Shown here: piece by piece, positions 54,486-63,740 of the stretch
Numbering within the stretch: the stretch's first letter is position 1
Layout of the letters: the number at the start of each line of letters is the position of its first letter
NCBI RefSeq assembly: GCF_004664715.2
Contig: NC_051069.1
Location: forward strand, 1,244,001 to 1,308,000
Length of the DNA stretch: 64,000 nt
DNA from: Peromyscus leucopus
Taxonomy: Eukaryota > Chordata > Mammalia > Rodentia > Cricetidae
Direction: 5' to 3'
The notes under the pieces: generated by a model
The model's database searches: none
The model's input: the letters and a program-made list of their open reading frames with translations, nothing else
Told to the model about the DNA's origin: nothing
Program-made: the position numbers and the translations under genes

Positions 54486-54967
54486 GGCCAGCTTCTTTCC
54501 TATGTGTACATTTGTTGCTTTTTGTCAAGGAGCCCAAGCATCACCACCCCTCTGCCGGGCAGTATGGGGTCACATGTTCCTGGCCTGAAAGCCGCCTCCC
54601 TAGCGATGCCACCATTTACAGAGGTGTAGAGGTTTAAGAAGGAGCTAGCTGGAAACTCTCCAGCCCCCTCTCCCACTCTGAGGCAGAGTGTTGTCAGTAC
54701 ACAAGAAGAATATAATGATATCATGCAAGCGCCCATGGGCTTGGAAACAGGAACAGGAAAGTTGAACCAGAAATACGAACGGAGCAGATCGTTGGTTCAG
54801 AAAATCAACCTAGACAAGCATGGCTGACACTGAGAAGAACGATCAGAGACAGCTCAGACTCCCTGTGACTTCCGTTCCAGGTGATCGTTTTAATCAAATA
54901 AGCAGGATGACATGACTATTGAGTGTGGAAGACAACCATGCACCACGAAACCCTAAGAGATACTGCA
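54486..54967. other. Unique sequence
   Basis: Nothing recognised. Confidence 0.5.
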
Positions 54968-55335
54968 CAGGAGGCTGGGGATGTCTTAGTTGGTAAAAAC
55001 ACTTGTACAATCATGAAGATCTGAGTTTAGATCCAGAGCACCTACATAAAAAAACAGGTGTGGTGATGCACAGACCTGGAATCCCAGTGCTGGGGAGGAG
55101 GAGACAGGAAGACCCCCAGAGCTCTGGGCAGCCAGCCTGGTCTCATTGGTGAGTTCCATGTTCAGTGAGAGACCCTGTCTCTAAAAAGATGAAAAGTAAT
55201 TGAGGGAGACACACGGCTCACCTCCACCTCTGATTTCTATGCTCTAGCACATGCATCACATCTACAGGAATCCATATACGCATGCACACACATATGTTCC
55301 CCTTCCACACACACGTAAATAAAATTCAAAAGAAG
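54968..55335 (+). mobile_element. Composite tRNA-B1 SINE
   Basis: 'ggctggggatgtcttagttg', 'atgaagatctgagtttagatc', 'caggtgtggtgatgcacagac', 'gcagccagcctggtctcatt', 'gagaccctgtctctaaaaag', a CA-rich tail and 'taaataaaattc'. Complete and in order. Confidence 0.88.
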
Positions 55336-55469
55336 AAATATTGCCTAAAGAACTCTCCAAAATTGAAAGATTGAAAGACGTGGTCATGAAATATATTGAT
55401 TGTATTTTTTGTACTTTTTTAAATTATGAGTTAAAATAAAAAAAACACAAATTGAGATTTTTTCTTTAA
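55336..55469. other. AT-rich sequence
   Basis: Nothing recognised. Confidence 0.5.
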
Positions 55470-55497
55470 AAATTTAAAATTGCATTATGTGAATGTG

Positions 55498-55540
<43 letters not shown>

Positions 55541-55618
55541 TTCAGAGGACAATTTATGGGACTCAGGCCCTCAAGCTTTGTGCAATCCCCTTTACCTGTT
55601 TAGCCATCTTGCTAGCCT
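55470..55618 (-). mobile_element. tRNA-derived SINE with (GT)n
   Basis: (GT)n 55494-55538, 'gttcagaggacaatttatggg', 'tcaggccctcaagctttgtg', 'cctttacctgtttagccatc' is the antisense of a 'ggtaaaggngcttg' SINE, shortened. Confidence 0.68.
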
Positions 55619-56254
55619 GCTGGCCTCCTCCTCCTCCTCTCCCTGCTCCTCCTCCCCTCCACCCCTTCCATCTTATCTCCTGGAAGAATCACAGATAGGC
55701 TGGTCTGTGAGGCCGCCTTCCCTGCATGACCATACTTCATACTGTTTCCCTCTCATACACAGTCAAACCAAGGTCACACTACACATACTTTGGGCACCTC
55801 CAGCTTTTCATACTCTGTGTCGGACATCTTCCGGTGTCAGTGAGCACATATCTTATCTCAGCACCTTTGAAAATATGCACCATGTACAATGTTTTCTCAG
55901 GGCTGCTGTTTAACATCAGCATCACTCATAAAAACTGATTACGAAATGATGGTGATTCCAGGACCACCTTCGGCTGGCCTGTGTTTTCGTTCTGGGTGAA
56001 AATCCCCTGGCCTGCTGCCCATGACATGTGATGGCTGTCGTTACAAGAGAGCAGAGCTCTGTGTAAGCATTTCCTCCAGTCAGCGAGCTGGAGGGCCAGA
56101 GGACTGCCCTGAGTGAGCTACTCAGCGAAGAGAGCTAGAAGGGCCTGGAAATGTATTCCCGGGCCAGACGGGAGAGAGCAACCCATTTCTCCCACGCATC
56201 CCTTCCCCGAGACCTGCAATCAACAATAACTTTTGGAGAAACAAAGCCAAAGCG
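55619..56254. other. Unique sequence with a (CTC)n start
   Basis: CTC-rich 55625-55670. 56020-56254 is repeat-free and moderately GC-rich. No gene recognised. Confidence 0.45.
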
Positions 56255-56307
56255 TCTTGATAATCCACCGAAGACTAAAGTTTTTCTTTTAAGCTAGACA
56301 TTTAGAG
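56255..56307 (+). repeat. Direct repeat, copy A
   Basis: 'tcttgataatccaccgaaga', 'tttttcttttaagctagaca' and 'tttagagg' pair with copy B at 56763-56815 with about 15% differences. Confidence 0.8.
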
Positions 56308-56418
56308 GACGAATCGCCGTGTTCCTGCCTGTCTACTGCGCTTGCGCATTCTTCGCAGAGGATGCTGCGACCAAATGTTTAGCGTAGTGGGCAGCCACAT
56401 TGGTATTTTCTTTCTTTC

Positions 56419-56449
56419 TGTTTTTTTTTTTTTTTTTTTTTTTTTTTTT
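56419..56449. repeat. Poly(T) run
   Basis: 30 T residues right before a homopurine tract: pyrimidine then purine on the same strand, an unusual switch. Confidence 0.95.
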
Positions 56450-56457
56450 CTTGTGGC

Positions 56458-56652
56458 TGAAAAAAGAAGGGGGGGCGGGAACAGGAGAAGGGAAGGAAAT
56501 GGAGGAGGGAGAGGAGGAAGAAGAGGAGGAAAGAAGTGTTGGAAGGCCATAGAGGAGGAAGAGGAGGAAGAGGAGGAAGCAGAGGAGAAGTAGGAATGAG
56601 AAAAGAGAAGAGAGAAGTTGGGAGGAGGGGGCAGAGGGAGGAGGAAAGAAAA
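56458..56652. repeat. Homopurine GGA/GAA tract
   Basis: About 195 bp almost only A/G (GAGGAG, GGAAGA), with few interruptions. Confidence 0.92.
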
Positions 56653-56762
56653 ACTCCCCCCCCCAAAGACCCTTTAAGGAAACCTCTCCGTGTTTTTACT
56701 TATATATTTAATCATTAGCTTGATAAATTTAATTATTTAATAGGAAAGTATTCACCAACCCA

Positions 56763-56815
56763 TCTTGGTAATCCACCAAAGACTTCAGCTTTTCTTTTGA
56801 GCTAGACATTTAGGG
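56763..56815 (+). repeat. Direct repeat, copy B
   Basis: 'tcttggtaatccaccaaaga', 'gcttttcttttgagctagac', 'atttaggg'. Same orientation as copy A, 508 bp apart, with the T-run and purine tract between. Confidence 0.8.
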
Positions 56816-57505
56816 ATTGGTTTCTTTCAAATGAGTGGGTCTTTGGAGTCAGGCTTACTCTGTGCATTCCTCGGCTTCTGAGGCGGGGACCCTGATTGAG
56901 CCCCTGCGTGCTTGTTTTCTTAGAGGTTATTCCCGTGTGGGCCGAGACTGTTAATACTGATTACAGTGAAGTGCTTTCCAGGGCCGGCCTCAACGTCAGT
57001 GTTTGGGTTTCGCGTGTACAATCTTGCCCTGCTTTCCAGTCAGAGTAATTGCGGCCTCCACTCCGGCCAATAGTAGCAAGCATCGCGTTACAGGGATAGT
57101 TACAGTTTAGTCTGCTGTCTTCTTCCTTCTGAGCTGCAGGCCTTTGAGTCCTCCAATCCTCCCCTTCCGCCCCCCAGCCTCCATGTCGTAGCTGGAGAAG
57201 ACTGAGCCAGTGAGTAGCTTCTCGGGTTGTCATGGCGTCGGGGCTCCTCTGCCCGCAAGACTGTTATCTTCTCCCCTGCAACGCACAAAGCTCTTTCCTG
57301 AAAGATGCCTCACCCACCTTCTCACTGACCCCCCCCTAGACAGATTGCGTCTCCACAACTAGGGGAGCTATATTAAGCTTTTAGAACATCAAATTCATAG
57401 ATTTTGCCTCATTTTACAAAGGAACAAATCACTGTCCGGACACACAGCATGATCCAAATGCACGACCTAGTAGATGTGGAGATACCCAAGTCCCAGTTTG
57501 TGGTC
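56816..57505. promoter_or_regulatory. Repeat-free segment, possible conserved noncoding DNA
   Basis: 'gaggttattcccgtgtggg', 'ttaatactgattacagtgaa', 'gagtaattgcggcctcc' and similar words in moderately CpG-containing DNA without repeats. Conservation untested. Confidence 0.22.
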
Positions 57506-57616
57506 CACACAGCACACCTGGCCTGTGGTCCCCAGGGGTCACACAGCACACCTGGCCTGTGGTCCCCAGGGGTCACACAGCACACCTGGCCTGTGGTCCC
57601 CAGGAGTCACACAGCA
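57506..57616. repeat. 34-bp minisatellite, about 3.3 units
   Basis: Units start 'cacacagcacacctggcc' and end 'tggtccccaggggt': 57506-57539, 57540-57573, 57574-57607 and a partial. Units 1 and 2 are identical, unit 3 differs by 'aggagt'. The period is not a multiple of 3, so it is not a coding repeat. Confidence 0.93.
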
Positions 57617-58132
57617 AGCTCGTGTTTGTCTTCATCCTCATCTCTACAGAAATGTTTGAGGTACACTGCTTGGCACTGGTTTGGGAGGGAATGTCTTGCT
57701 CACTGGCATTAGCAGGGAATGCTAATATTTGCCTGGACATACTTAACCAGTGCACAAGGAAAAATAACTAAAACCAAACCAAACCAAACCCCTCAAATCA
57801 AAATCTGGAGCCAGCTGCCTTTAGCTGTCTCTGGGAGTCTGCGGTGGAGCGATCGCACATGTCGAGTGGTTTAGGGTAGGGCGTGTAACCTGGCCGAGAG
57901 GTGCATTCTTTGAAATACAGCCAGTCCAGGACTGTTCTCTGAGGGCGCACAGGGAAAGCCCCAGGACGAGAGGCATAGGGTGTCACCCCGGTAACTACGC
58001 TGAGAACCAAGCTCACCCCCTTGCACTGGCAGATCCCACACACCGCTGTCGGCATGTTTTAGTTACAAATCAAACCAATAAGATTAAATATATTCTCCTC
58101 ACCTTCCTTGACACACCTGACCTTCTAACAGC
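57617..58132. other. Unique sequence with a short AAACC array
   Basis: (AAACC)n at 57771-57795. 57830-58050 shows more CpG than average. No repeat or gene recognised. Confidence 0.45.
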
Positions 58133-58783
58133 ATGCAAGGGCAGGCTGTAATTTACAGTTCTCAAGCTCTGCAGCGCCGCCGTGCTGGGACAAGCTGGTA
58201 CCAGGAGAGGTCGCCCTGGCTGGAGGCCCACAGCCTAGGCTCCTACCACAAAACATCTTCAGTGCACATCTGGGAGCATGCCAGCCCACATATTCCCAGC
58301 GTACAGCTGTCCTTGGACACTCCGAGTGGAAGATGACACATGCGTGAGCAGGAAATTCTGGGCGCTAGTCTCCTGGCATGAAGCAGACGGGAATGTTCCT
58401 CCTCGCTCTGTACGCAAGGGTGTCAGGGTCAGGCGTATCGAAGTGGAGGGTCCGGGAAGGGCCCCTCTTGCCTCTCCCACCGCTGCTGAAAACGCCAATG
58501 GGGAAGAAGACGCATTTGTTAAAGAGAATGCAGGGGAGAGCCGTGTGTGTTCAGGGTCGGTCCTGGGCCCTGCACTCAGCACAGAGTCTGTGGATCCCGG
58601 GGGGACAACACAGCATGAAGGAGCGAGCAGCCGTAGCAAGTGACTGGTTGTCAGAGCATCAGGTGCGCCGCGCACCCTGGACGCGTTCTGAAGCGAAGTG
58701 GGTCTGAGCGGTTGCTGCTCTTACTTAGCTCTTGTGTCAAAGTTCAACACCCAGCCTTGAGGCTAGGATCAAAAGACAAAAGT
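58133..58783. other. CpG-enriched segment with overlapping open frames
   Basis: CpGs are frequent for a rodent intergenic stretch ('gcagcgccgccgtgc' 58172, and a 15-bp inverted repeat ggtgcgc-c-gcgcacc at 58662-58676). Frames of 121 (58278-58643 plus) and 138 codons (58259-58675 minus) overlap on opposite strands. No family recognised. It could be a CpG-island remnant, an unannotated exon, or chance in GC-rich DNA. Confidence 0.35.
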
Positions 58784-59445
58784 ATCCCTGGGGTGATAAC
58801 TCAGTCCTTAAAATGCTTGCCACGTGGTTTTTTTTTTTTTTTAATGATTCTATTGCTGTGATAAAACAACATGACCAAGGCAATTTATAAAAGAAAGTGC
58901 ATAACTGGGTTTATGATCCCAGAGGGTTTGAGTCATTGATGGTGGGGCAAAGGCATGGCGGCAGAACAGCCGAGCGCTCACGTCTCAAACCACAAGCAGG
59001 ACACAGAGAGGACTAACTCGAAAGGGCACGGGTCTTCGGAAACTTCAAAGCCCTCTTCCACTGGCATCCTTCCTCCAGCAAGGCCACATCCCCCAATCCT
59101 CCCGAACAGCCACCAACTGGGGACCAGGTATTCAAATGGCCAAGACTTGGGGGGACATCTCATTTAAATCATCACATCACACAGGTTCAAGGGTTTGAGT
59201 TTGATACCCTGAACCCGTGTTTTAAAAGTCCAAGCAAGTGGCATGCATTTCCCAGCACTGGGGAGGCAGAGACAGGAAGATCTCTGGGCTCCCTGGCCAG
59301 CTTGCCTAGCCTAATTGGTGAGCTCCAGGACAATGAAAGACCCTGACTCAAAGAACAAGGTGGACGATGTCTTAGGAATGACACCCAAGTTTGGCCTGTG
59401 CCCTCCAACATGTGCATGCACATACATCTACTGGAGAACTTTTTA
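58784..59445 (+). mobile_element. Composite SINE split by a MaLR LTR
   Basis: The head 'ctggggtgataactcagtcc' and 'aatgcttgccacgtgg' end at 58827. It resumes after the LTR with 'gtttgagtttgataccctga', 'ctggggaggcagagacagg', 'ttgcctagcctaattggtg' and 'tcaaagaacaaggtggac'. Confidence 0.8.
58843..59178 (-). mobile_element. MaLR-type LTR inside composite SINE
   Basis: 'gattctattgctgtgataaaac', 'accaaggcaatttataaaag', 'ggtggggcaaaggcatggcg', 'ctccagcaaggccacatccc' and 'accaactggggaccaggta' are the antisense MaLR LTR. A T-run (58828-58842) precedes it. TSD unclear. Confidence 0.85.
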
Positions 59446-59469
59446 GTGTATTCCAATATGAATAGAAAT

Positions 59470-59650
59470 AATTTTTGCTCTTCTTGAAGAGGACCTGGTT
59501 TGGTTGCCAGTACCCACCTGGAGGCTCACAACTGCCTATAAGTCCCCTTCGGGAGATCTAACGCCCTCTTCTGGTCTCCCTGGGAACTGCACTCATTTGG
59601 TGCACAGACATAAATACTGGCAAAACACATATGCATATAAAATTTTAAAA
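59470..59650 (+). mobile_element. B3-type SINE, 5'-truncated
   Basis: 'cttgaagaggacctggtttgg', 'ttgccagtacccacctgg', 'cgccctcttctggtctccc', AT-rich tail. The 'agatggctcag' head is missing. Confidence 0.85.
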
Positions 59651-59702
59651 ATATTTGCATTTTATGAAACAACTATGTTTCAAACACTAAAATATTTCTT
59701 TC

Positions 59703-59897
59703 TTTTTAGTTTTTTAAAATTATGTGTATGAGTGTTTTACCAGCATCTGTGTCTATGTGCTACCAGCATGCAGGGCCTGAAGAGGCCAGTAGAGGGTTCC
59801 AGACCCTTGTGAGCCACCATGTGGGTGCTGGGAACTGAACCTGGGTCCTCTGCAAGAGCAGACATTATTCTTAACCACGGAGTATCTCTCCAGCCCT
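59703..59897 (-). mobile_element. B3-type SINE, opposite orientation
   Basis: 'ggccagtagagggttccag', 'ccatgtgggtgctgggaac', 'cctgggtcctctgcaagag', 'gagtatctctccagccc'. With the previous SINE it forms an inverted pair, tails facing inward. Confidence 0.9.
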
Positions 59898-59914
59898 GCT
59901 TTTTTTTTTTTTAA

Positions 59915-60660
59915 TACAATAATTTTTTTTTGGAAATACTTTCTTTAAGAAAGCTATCAATTTTGTATTAGCTCTTGCTTTTCCTTTTAAAGTTTCTTTT
60001 TTAAAAAATTCTTTGTGTCTTTCACACCATGCATCTTGATCCCATTCATTTCCCAGTCCCTTCGTATCCACCCTCTGTTCTTGCAACACCCTCCAAAATA
60101 AAATAAAATAAAATTTAAGAGAAAAAAATAGACTCAGAGAGTCACAGTAAATACTTTTGTCCACATATCTTTACTTGCAAGTGTCCATTGTGAAGAGTCA
60201 TTGGTCTGGTTTGAGGCCTCTGGTTTCCGCTACACCATCGACGCTGGGCCCTCACTGGGGCTCCTCTTGGTTATTCTGTTGTTGCCTTGTGTCATGGTTC
60301 AGCTTTGGGTCTGCAGGACCGGCCCCTCCATGTGCTCCAGCCGATCATAGATGGGGTGGATATTGGGGTGGGCCAACTCATAACCCTGGTTCTGGACCTG
60401 GGTGGTTGCAGGGTTGGTCAGCCCGCCAGCTCTCCCTGGTCCTCACCACCAGGGGGAGCTCTCTAGCATTGCCGTGGCTAGTTCACCCCTTACAGAGATG
60501 AGCGAGGGGCGGGGCCACTTCCCTTGCTTTCAAGCCCTCAGGATGGGCTCTCCCACACCTACACCCTCTGGGCCAACTCTACTGTGTTGCCCAGGTGAGG
60601 CGCAGGGGCCACTTTCCCGAGTGCTGTAGCTGGTGAAGGGCAGGGCCAGCTCTCCAGACC
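59915..60660 (-). mobile_element. Rodent L1-like 3' region, antisense
   Basis: 'tcttgcttttccttttaaag', 'tcacaccatgcatcttgatcc', 'cccagtcccttcgtatccac', 'tctggtttgaggcctctgg', 'ttggttattctgttgttgcc' and repeated 'gggccacttc', 'gggccaactc', 'gggccagctc' words are the complement of the family seen in sense at 50236-51182. L1 3' terminus at the left. The frames here are not genes. Confidence 0.6.
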
Positions 60661-60669
60661 TGCCTTTTT

Positions 60670-60740
60670 TTTCTTTTTTTAAATAATTTTTTTTGAGAAT
60701 TGCTTTCTTCAGGAAAGCTAGCAATTTTGTGTTAGCTCTT
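60670..60740 (-). mobile_element. Second copy of the L1 3' terminal block
   Basis: 'ttgctttcttcaggaaagct' and 'agcaattttgtgttagctctt' repeat the left-edge sequence at 59915-59985 ('actttctttaagaaagctat...caattttgtattagctctt') with about 15% differences. Either a separate truncated L1 end or a duplication. Confidence 0.55.
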
Positions 60741-60904
60741 GCTTTTTTTTGTGTGGCTTTTGCTATTGTTTGTTTTGTTTTGTTTTGTTTGAGACAGAGT
60801 TTCTCTGTGGAACAGCCCTAGCTGTCCTGGAACTCACAGAGATCCTCCTGCCTCTGCCTCCTGAGTGCTGGGATTAAAGGCGTGTGCCACCACACCTGCC
60901 TTAG
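60741..60904 (-). mobile_element. B1 SINE with 10-bp TSD
   Basis: TTTTG-rich tail, 'gagacagagtttctctgtgg', 'agctgtcctggaactcacag', 'gtgtgccaccacacctgcc'. TSD 'gttagctctt' on both sides (60731-60740, 60905-60914). Confidence 0.9.
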
Positions 60905-60914
60905 GTTAGCTCTT

Positions 60915-61233
60915 ACAGAGATTTTACATCTGCACATGAAGGCTATGGTCCCTGTGTTCACTTCCCTCTGTGGAAAGGAGCTGGTTCCACACTTGCGTGT
61001 CTTCAGGTCTCAGCAGCTCCTTGCTTCACTCTTTCCCTCAGAGTAGCTTCCTCTGAAAGAGAGGTCTTCTCTTGGGTTCCTTTATTTTATTCCCTGCTTT
61101 CTGGGATCCTATTCATCTGCTCGAGAACACACATAAAGAAGGCCAACCTCCATGGGTCCTATTCTGGGTATGACAGCATTCTTTTTTATGCAGTTCAGGG
61201 AACCTAATTTGGACTTACAAAGGCCACCACAGC
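60915..61233. other. Unique sequence
   Basis: Nothing recognised. Confidence 0.5.
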
Positions 61234-61318
61234 TGGGCTGGAGTGCAGCTCAGCAGAGGGTACTTGCCTGGCATGCATAAAGCCCTGGGTTTGACCCTCA
61301 GCACCACAAAGGAAACAA
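61234..61318 (+). mobile_element. ID-type SINE
   Basis: 'gggctggagtgcagctcagc', 'gtacttgcctggcatgcata', 'gccctgggtttgaccctcag' then 'caccacaaaggaaac' is the BC1/ID tRNA-Ala-like unit without a B1 half. A and B boxes are visible. Confidence 0.85.
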
Positions 61319-62020
61319 AGTCAGATGCAAGTCATCGCAACTAATCCTGTGTGCCTGGATAGCACATCCTTGGATAAATAATTACAACTTTGATTGGGTT
61401 TCATAAAACACTCTGCTGAAAATACACACAAGACTTTATTGGGGGGGATGTCATACCAATTAAGTTAGCTGTCCACATCTTCTATTTTCATTTTCATGCC
61501 AAACATCTTACCAGTGTCTTCGATTTCCTAACTTTTCTGTGTCAAGGTTCATTTAAAATAGTTGACGTGTTGGCAAATGGCAGCCTGGTACTTCTGGCCC
61601 CAAGCTTTGTGACAAGAGAAGATGTGTCCTGTGAGGCTATGGGAATGGTGGGGAATCTCTGTTTTAGATACTAATTCTTAATTTGCAAGAAGCTTGACCT
61701 TCCATTCTGTGCCTGAAGGCTGTTACGGTCCTGGAGGAAGTCTTTGAAATGTTAATCACATGCTTGTGGGTTCAGAACATTTTCTCCCTCTCCAGTGCCA
61801 GCTTCCCCAGCTGTCTTCACAGCCCCTCCCTCTTGCCAAGTCGTTCTTCCAAACATGGACACTGTCCAAGTGACTTCACTGTTGAGACAAAGTAGAAATG
61901 GTCATCCCAGGGTGACCTGAGGCCTAATGAGTACCCAGGACTTTTGATTCTTCAAGACACCTGGGTCATCTTCCTGTAGGTTAGACAGTTGCTGATGTCA
62001 GTGGCAACCAGTAGCTCCTC
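61319..62020. other. Unique sequence
   Basis: G-run at 61441-61448. Nothing recognised. Confidence 0.5.
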
Positions 62021-62220
62021 TTTTTTTTTTTTTTTTTTTTTTTTGAAATCATCATTTTTCTCACACTTGGACAAGAATCTATATCTTCTGAGTCTACTTT
62101 CAAGATCACACAATTGGTTTCTGTAATTCTGTTTCTTTGTCCACAGGGAGAGTTTTTGTGTCTTTGTCTTTTATGCATACCAGTCAATCCTGGTTTCCTC
62201 TTTTTCATTGGCCATCAAAT
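62021..62220 (-). pseudogene. Possible 3' end of a retrocopy, parent unknown
   Basis: A 24-nt T-run (62021-62044) is followed on the right by a minus frame (61981-62208, 75 codons reading into the A-run; 'HKRQRHKNSPCGQRNRITET' part is basic). It could be the end of an mRNA-derived insertion with poly(A), but no TSD or parent is recognised. Confidence 0.2.
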
Positions 62221-62428
62221 GTTTCACACCTTTCATTTGAGGTAGGTGTGACTTTCATGCTTGATGCAAGCTTTGGGGAGAGCTACCTTAAAAAAGTACT
62301 CTAGTTGTCTATGGTAGTCTTTAAGGAGAAATTATGTTGTTCAAGATTTTTTATTACTTAGCAGAAGAGCTGTGTGTTCCTAGGCTACCTGCTAGGGCTG
62401 AGTGTTGACCTCAGAGGGATGCCAGTTA
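62221..62428. other. Unique sequence
   Basis: Nothing recognised. Confidence 0.5.
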
Positions 62429-62434
62429 CATTTC

Positions 62435-62816
62435 TGCTGTGGAATAATCCTCTTGTACACTGTAAAGATTTGTCATTTGATTTGGTTTAATAAAACATTG
62501 ATTGGCCAGTAGCCAGGCAGGAAGGATAGGTGAGGCGACCAAACTAAGAATGATGGGAAGGAGAAGGGCATGGTCAGGAGTCACCAGTGAGATGCAGAGG
62601 GAGCAGGAGATGAATGTGCCATCCTGAGAAAGGGACAGCCACATGACAAAGCATAAGTAGAAATATGGGTTAATTTAAAATGTGAGAGCTAGTTAGTAAT
62701 AAGCCTGAGCTATTGGCTGATCATTTATAATTAATATAAACCTCTGTGTAGTAATTTGGGAAGCAGCTGCTGGGTATTTGGGAACAGGCCGTCAGGACAA
62801 AAATCATCCATCTATA
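62435..62816 (+). mobile_element. Solo ERV2-type LTR, 6-bp TSD, relative of 6270-6664
   Basis: It begins 'tgctgtggaataatcctc', has 'aataaaacattgattggccag' and 'agccaggcagga', then 'gctagttagtaataagcctg', and ends 'catccatctata' (terminal CA changed to TA if the TSD is read as 'catttc', 62429-62434 and 62817-62822). It shares the core 'tgattggccagt.gccaggcagga' and 'gggttaatttaa' with the 6270 LTR but is more diverged. No internal region. Confidence 0.82.
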
Positions 62817-62929
62817 CATTTCCACTTTCTATTTTGAAACCAGACACCCATGCTCTTACCAAGCTTTCTCTGACGCCGACATCTTGTCACTACAAGTGTG
62901 CTGATTAAGCCAAGGGACTTTCTAGTTAC

Positions 62930-63200
62930 TGGTTGATGTTAAACTATTCAATAACCTACAGATCTTGTATAAAGATCAGCAGTTTTCTCACTAATGTTCT
63001 TTCTCAAACAGAGTCCAGAATTCTGCATTCCAGTCAGCTATCCCAACCCTTGAGGCTCCTTCTAGGTGTGACAAGTCCCCGGTCTTTGTGTTGCTTTAAA
63101 GAATACTGGTTATTCTTTTTAGCAAATCCCTCAAACTATATTAATCTTGTGTGTCCTCAGGCTTAGGTCAAGGCTTTATCTGTTTGGTATAATGCCATAC
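62930..63200. mobile_element. Possible ancient interspersed repeat
   Basis: 'agatcagcagttttctcac', 'ttgaggctccttctaggtg', 'aagaatactggttattctttt' and 'agcaaatccctcaaactat' resemble an old mammalian repeat block ('gaagagtacaggccagttatt...aatgtccctcaatttgg'). Family uncertain. Confidence 0.3.
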
Positions 63201-63354
63201 ACACATGTGTTCTTGTGCTCATACATGTGTGTGTTGTTAATTATATCTGAACATGTCTGGTAACTGGTGATGTTAATTTTGATCACACCATGAAGGTAGT
63301 CTCTAGATAGTTTCCCACCATAAAGGCACTATTTTTTCATTTATAATCAACAAA

Positions 63355-63740
63355 TATCTTTTTTTGTATGTATATACGTGTGTGCATGTGAGTTTGGGGG
63401 GGTGTAGCTGTGTGTGAGCATGCACATATGGTCTTTGGGAGCAGCCATAGGTGGGTATGTGTGTGCATGTTGAGGACAAAAGTCAACCTTGAGTACCTTT
63501 CCTCAAAAGCCATCCCCTTCGTTTTGTTTTGGGGGACAGGGTCTTTTACTGGCCTGGAGCTCGCCATGTAGGCCAGGCTGGCTGGCCAGTGATTCCTTGG
63601 GATCTGCCTGCCTCTGCAAGTCCCCACCCAGTGCTGGGAGTACACGCCTAAGTCACATGCCTAGACTTTTTCACACGGTTCTAGAGCTGGAGCTCAGGTC
63701 TACGTCTGCATGCTCCCTAGCTCTCAGTAAGTGTCCCGTT
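63355..63740 (-). mobile_element. Composite tRNA-B1 SINE
   Basis: GT-rich tail, 'tgaggacaaaagtcaacctt', 'gggggacagggtcttttac', 'actggcctggagctcgccatg', 'ggctggctggccagtgattc', 'gagctcaggtctacgtctg' antisense. Confidence 0.8.

Noticed and set aside
56302..56718. Frames rich in Glu/Gly/Arg (plus) or Pro/Leu/Phe (minus)
   Set aside because: They result from the homopurine tract and its complement.
57404..57771. Repeat-like peptide 'TAHLACGPQGSH'-type in several frames
   Set aside because: The 34-bp minisatellite changes frame each unit, so it cannot encode a true repeat protein.
61234..61318. tRNA-Ala-like sequence
   Set aside because: It has the ID SINE body and A-rich end, so it is a retroposon and not a functional tRNA gene.
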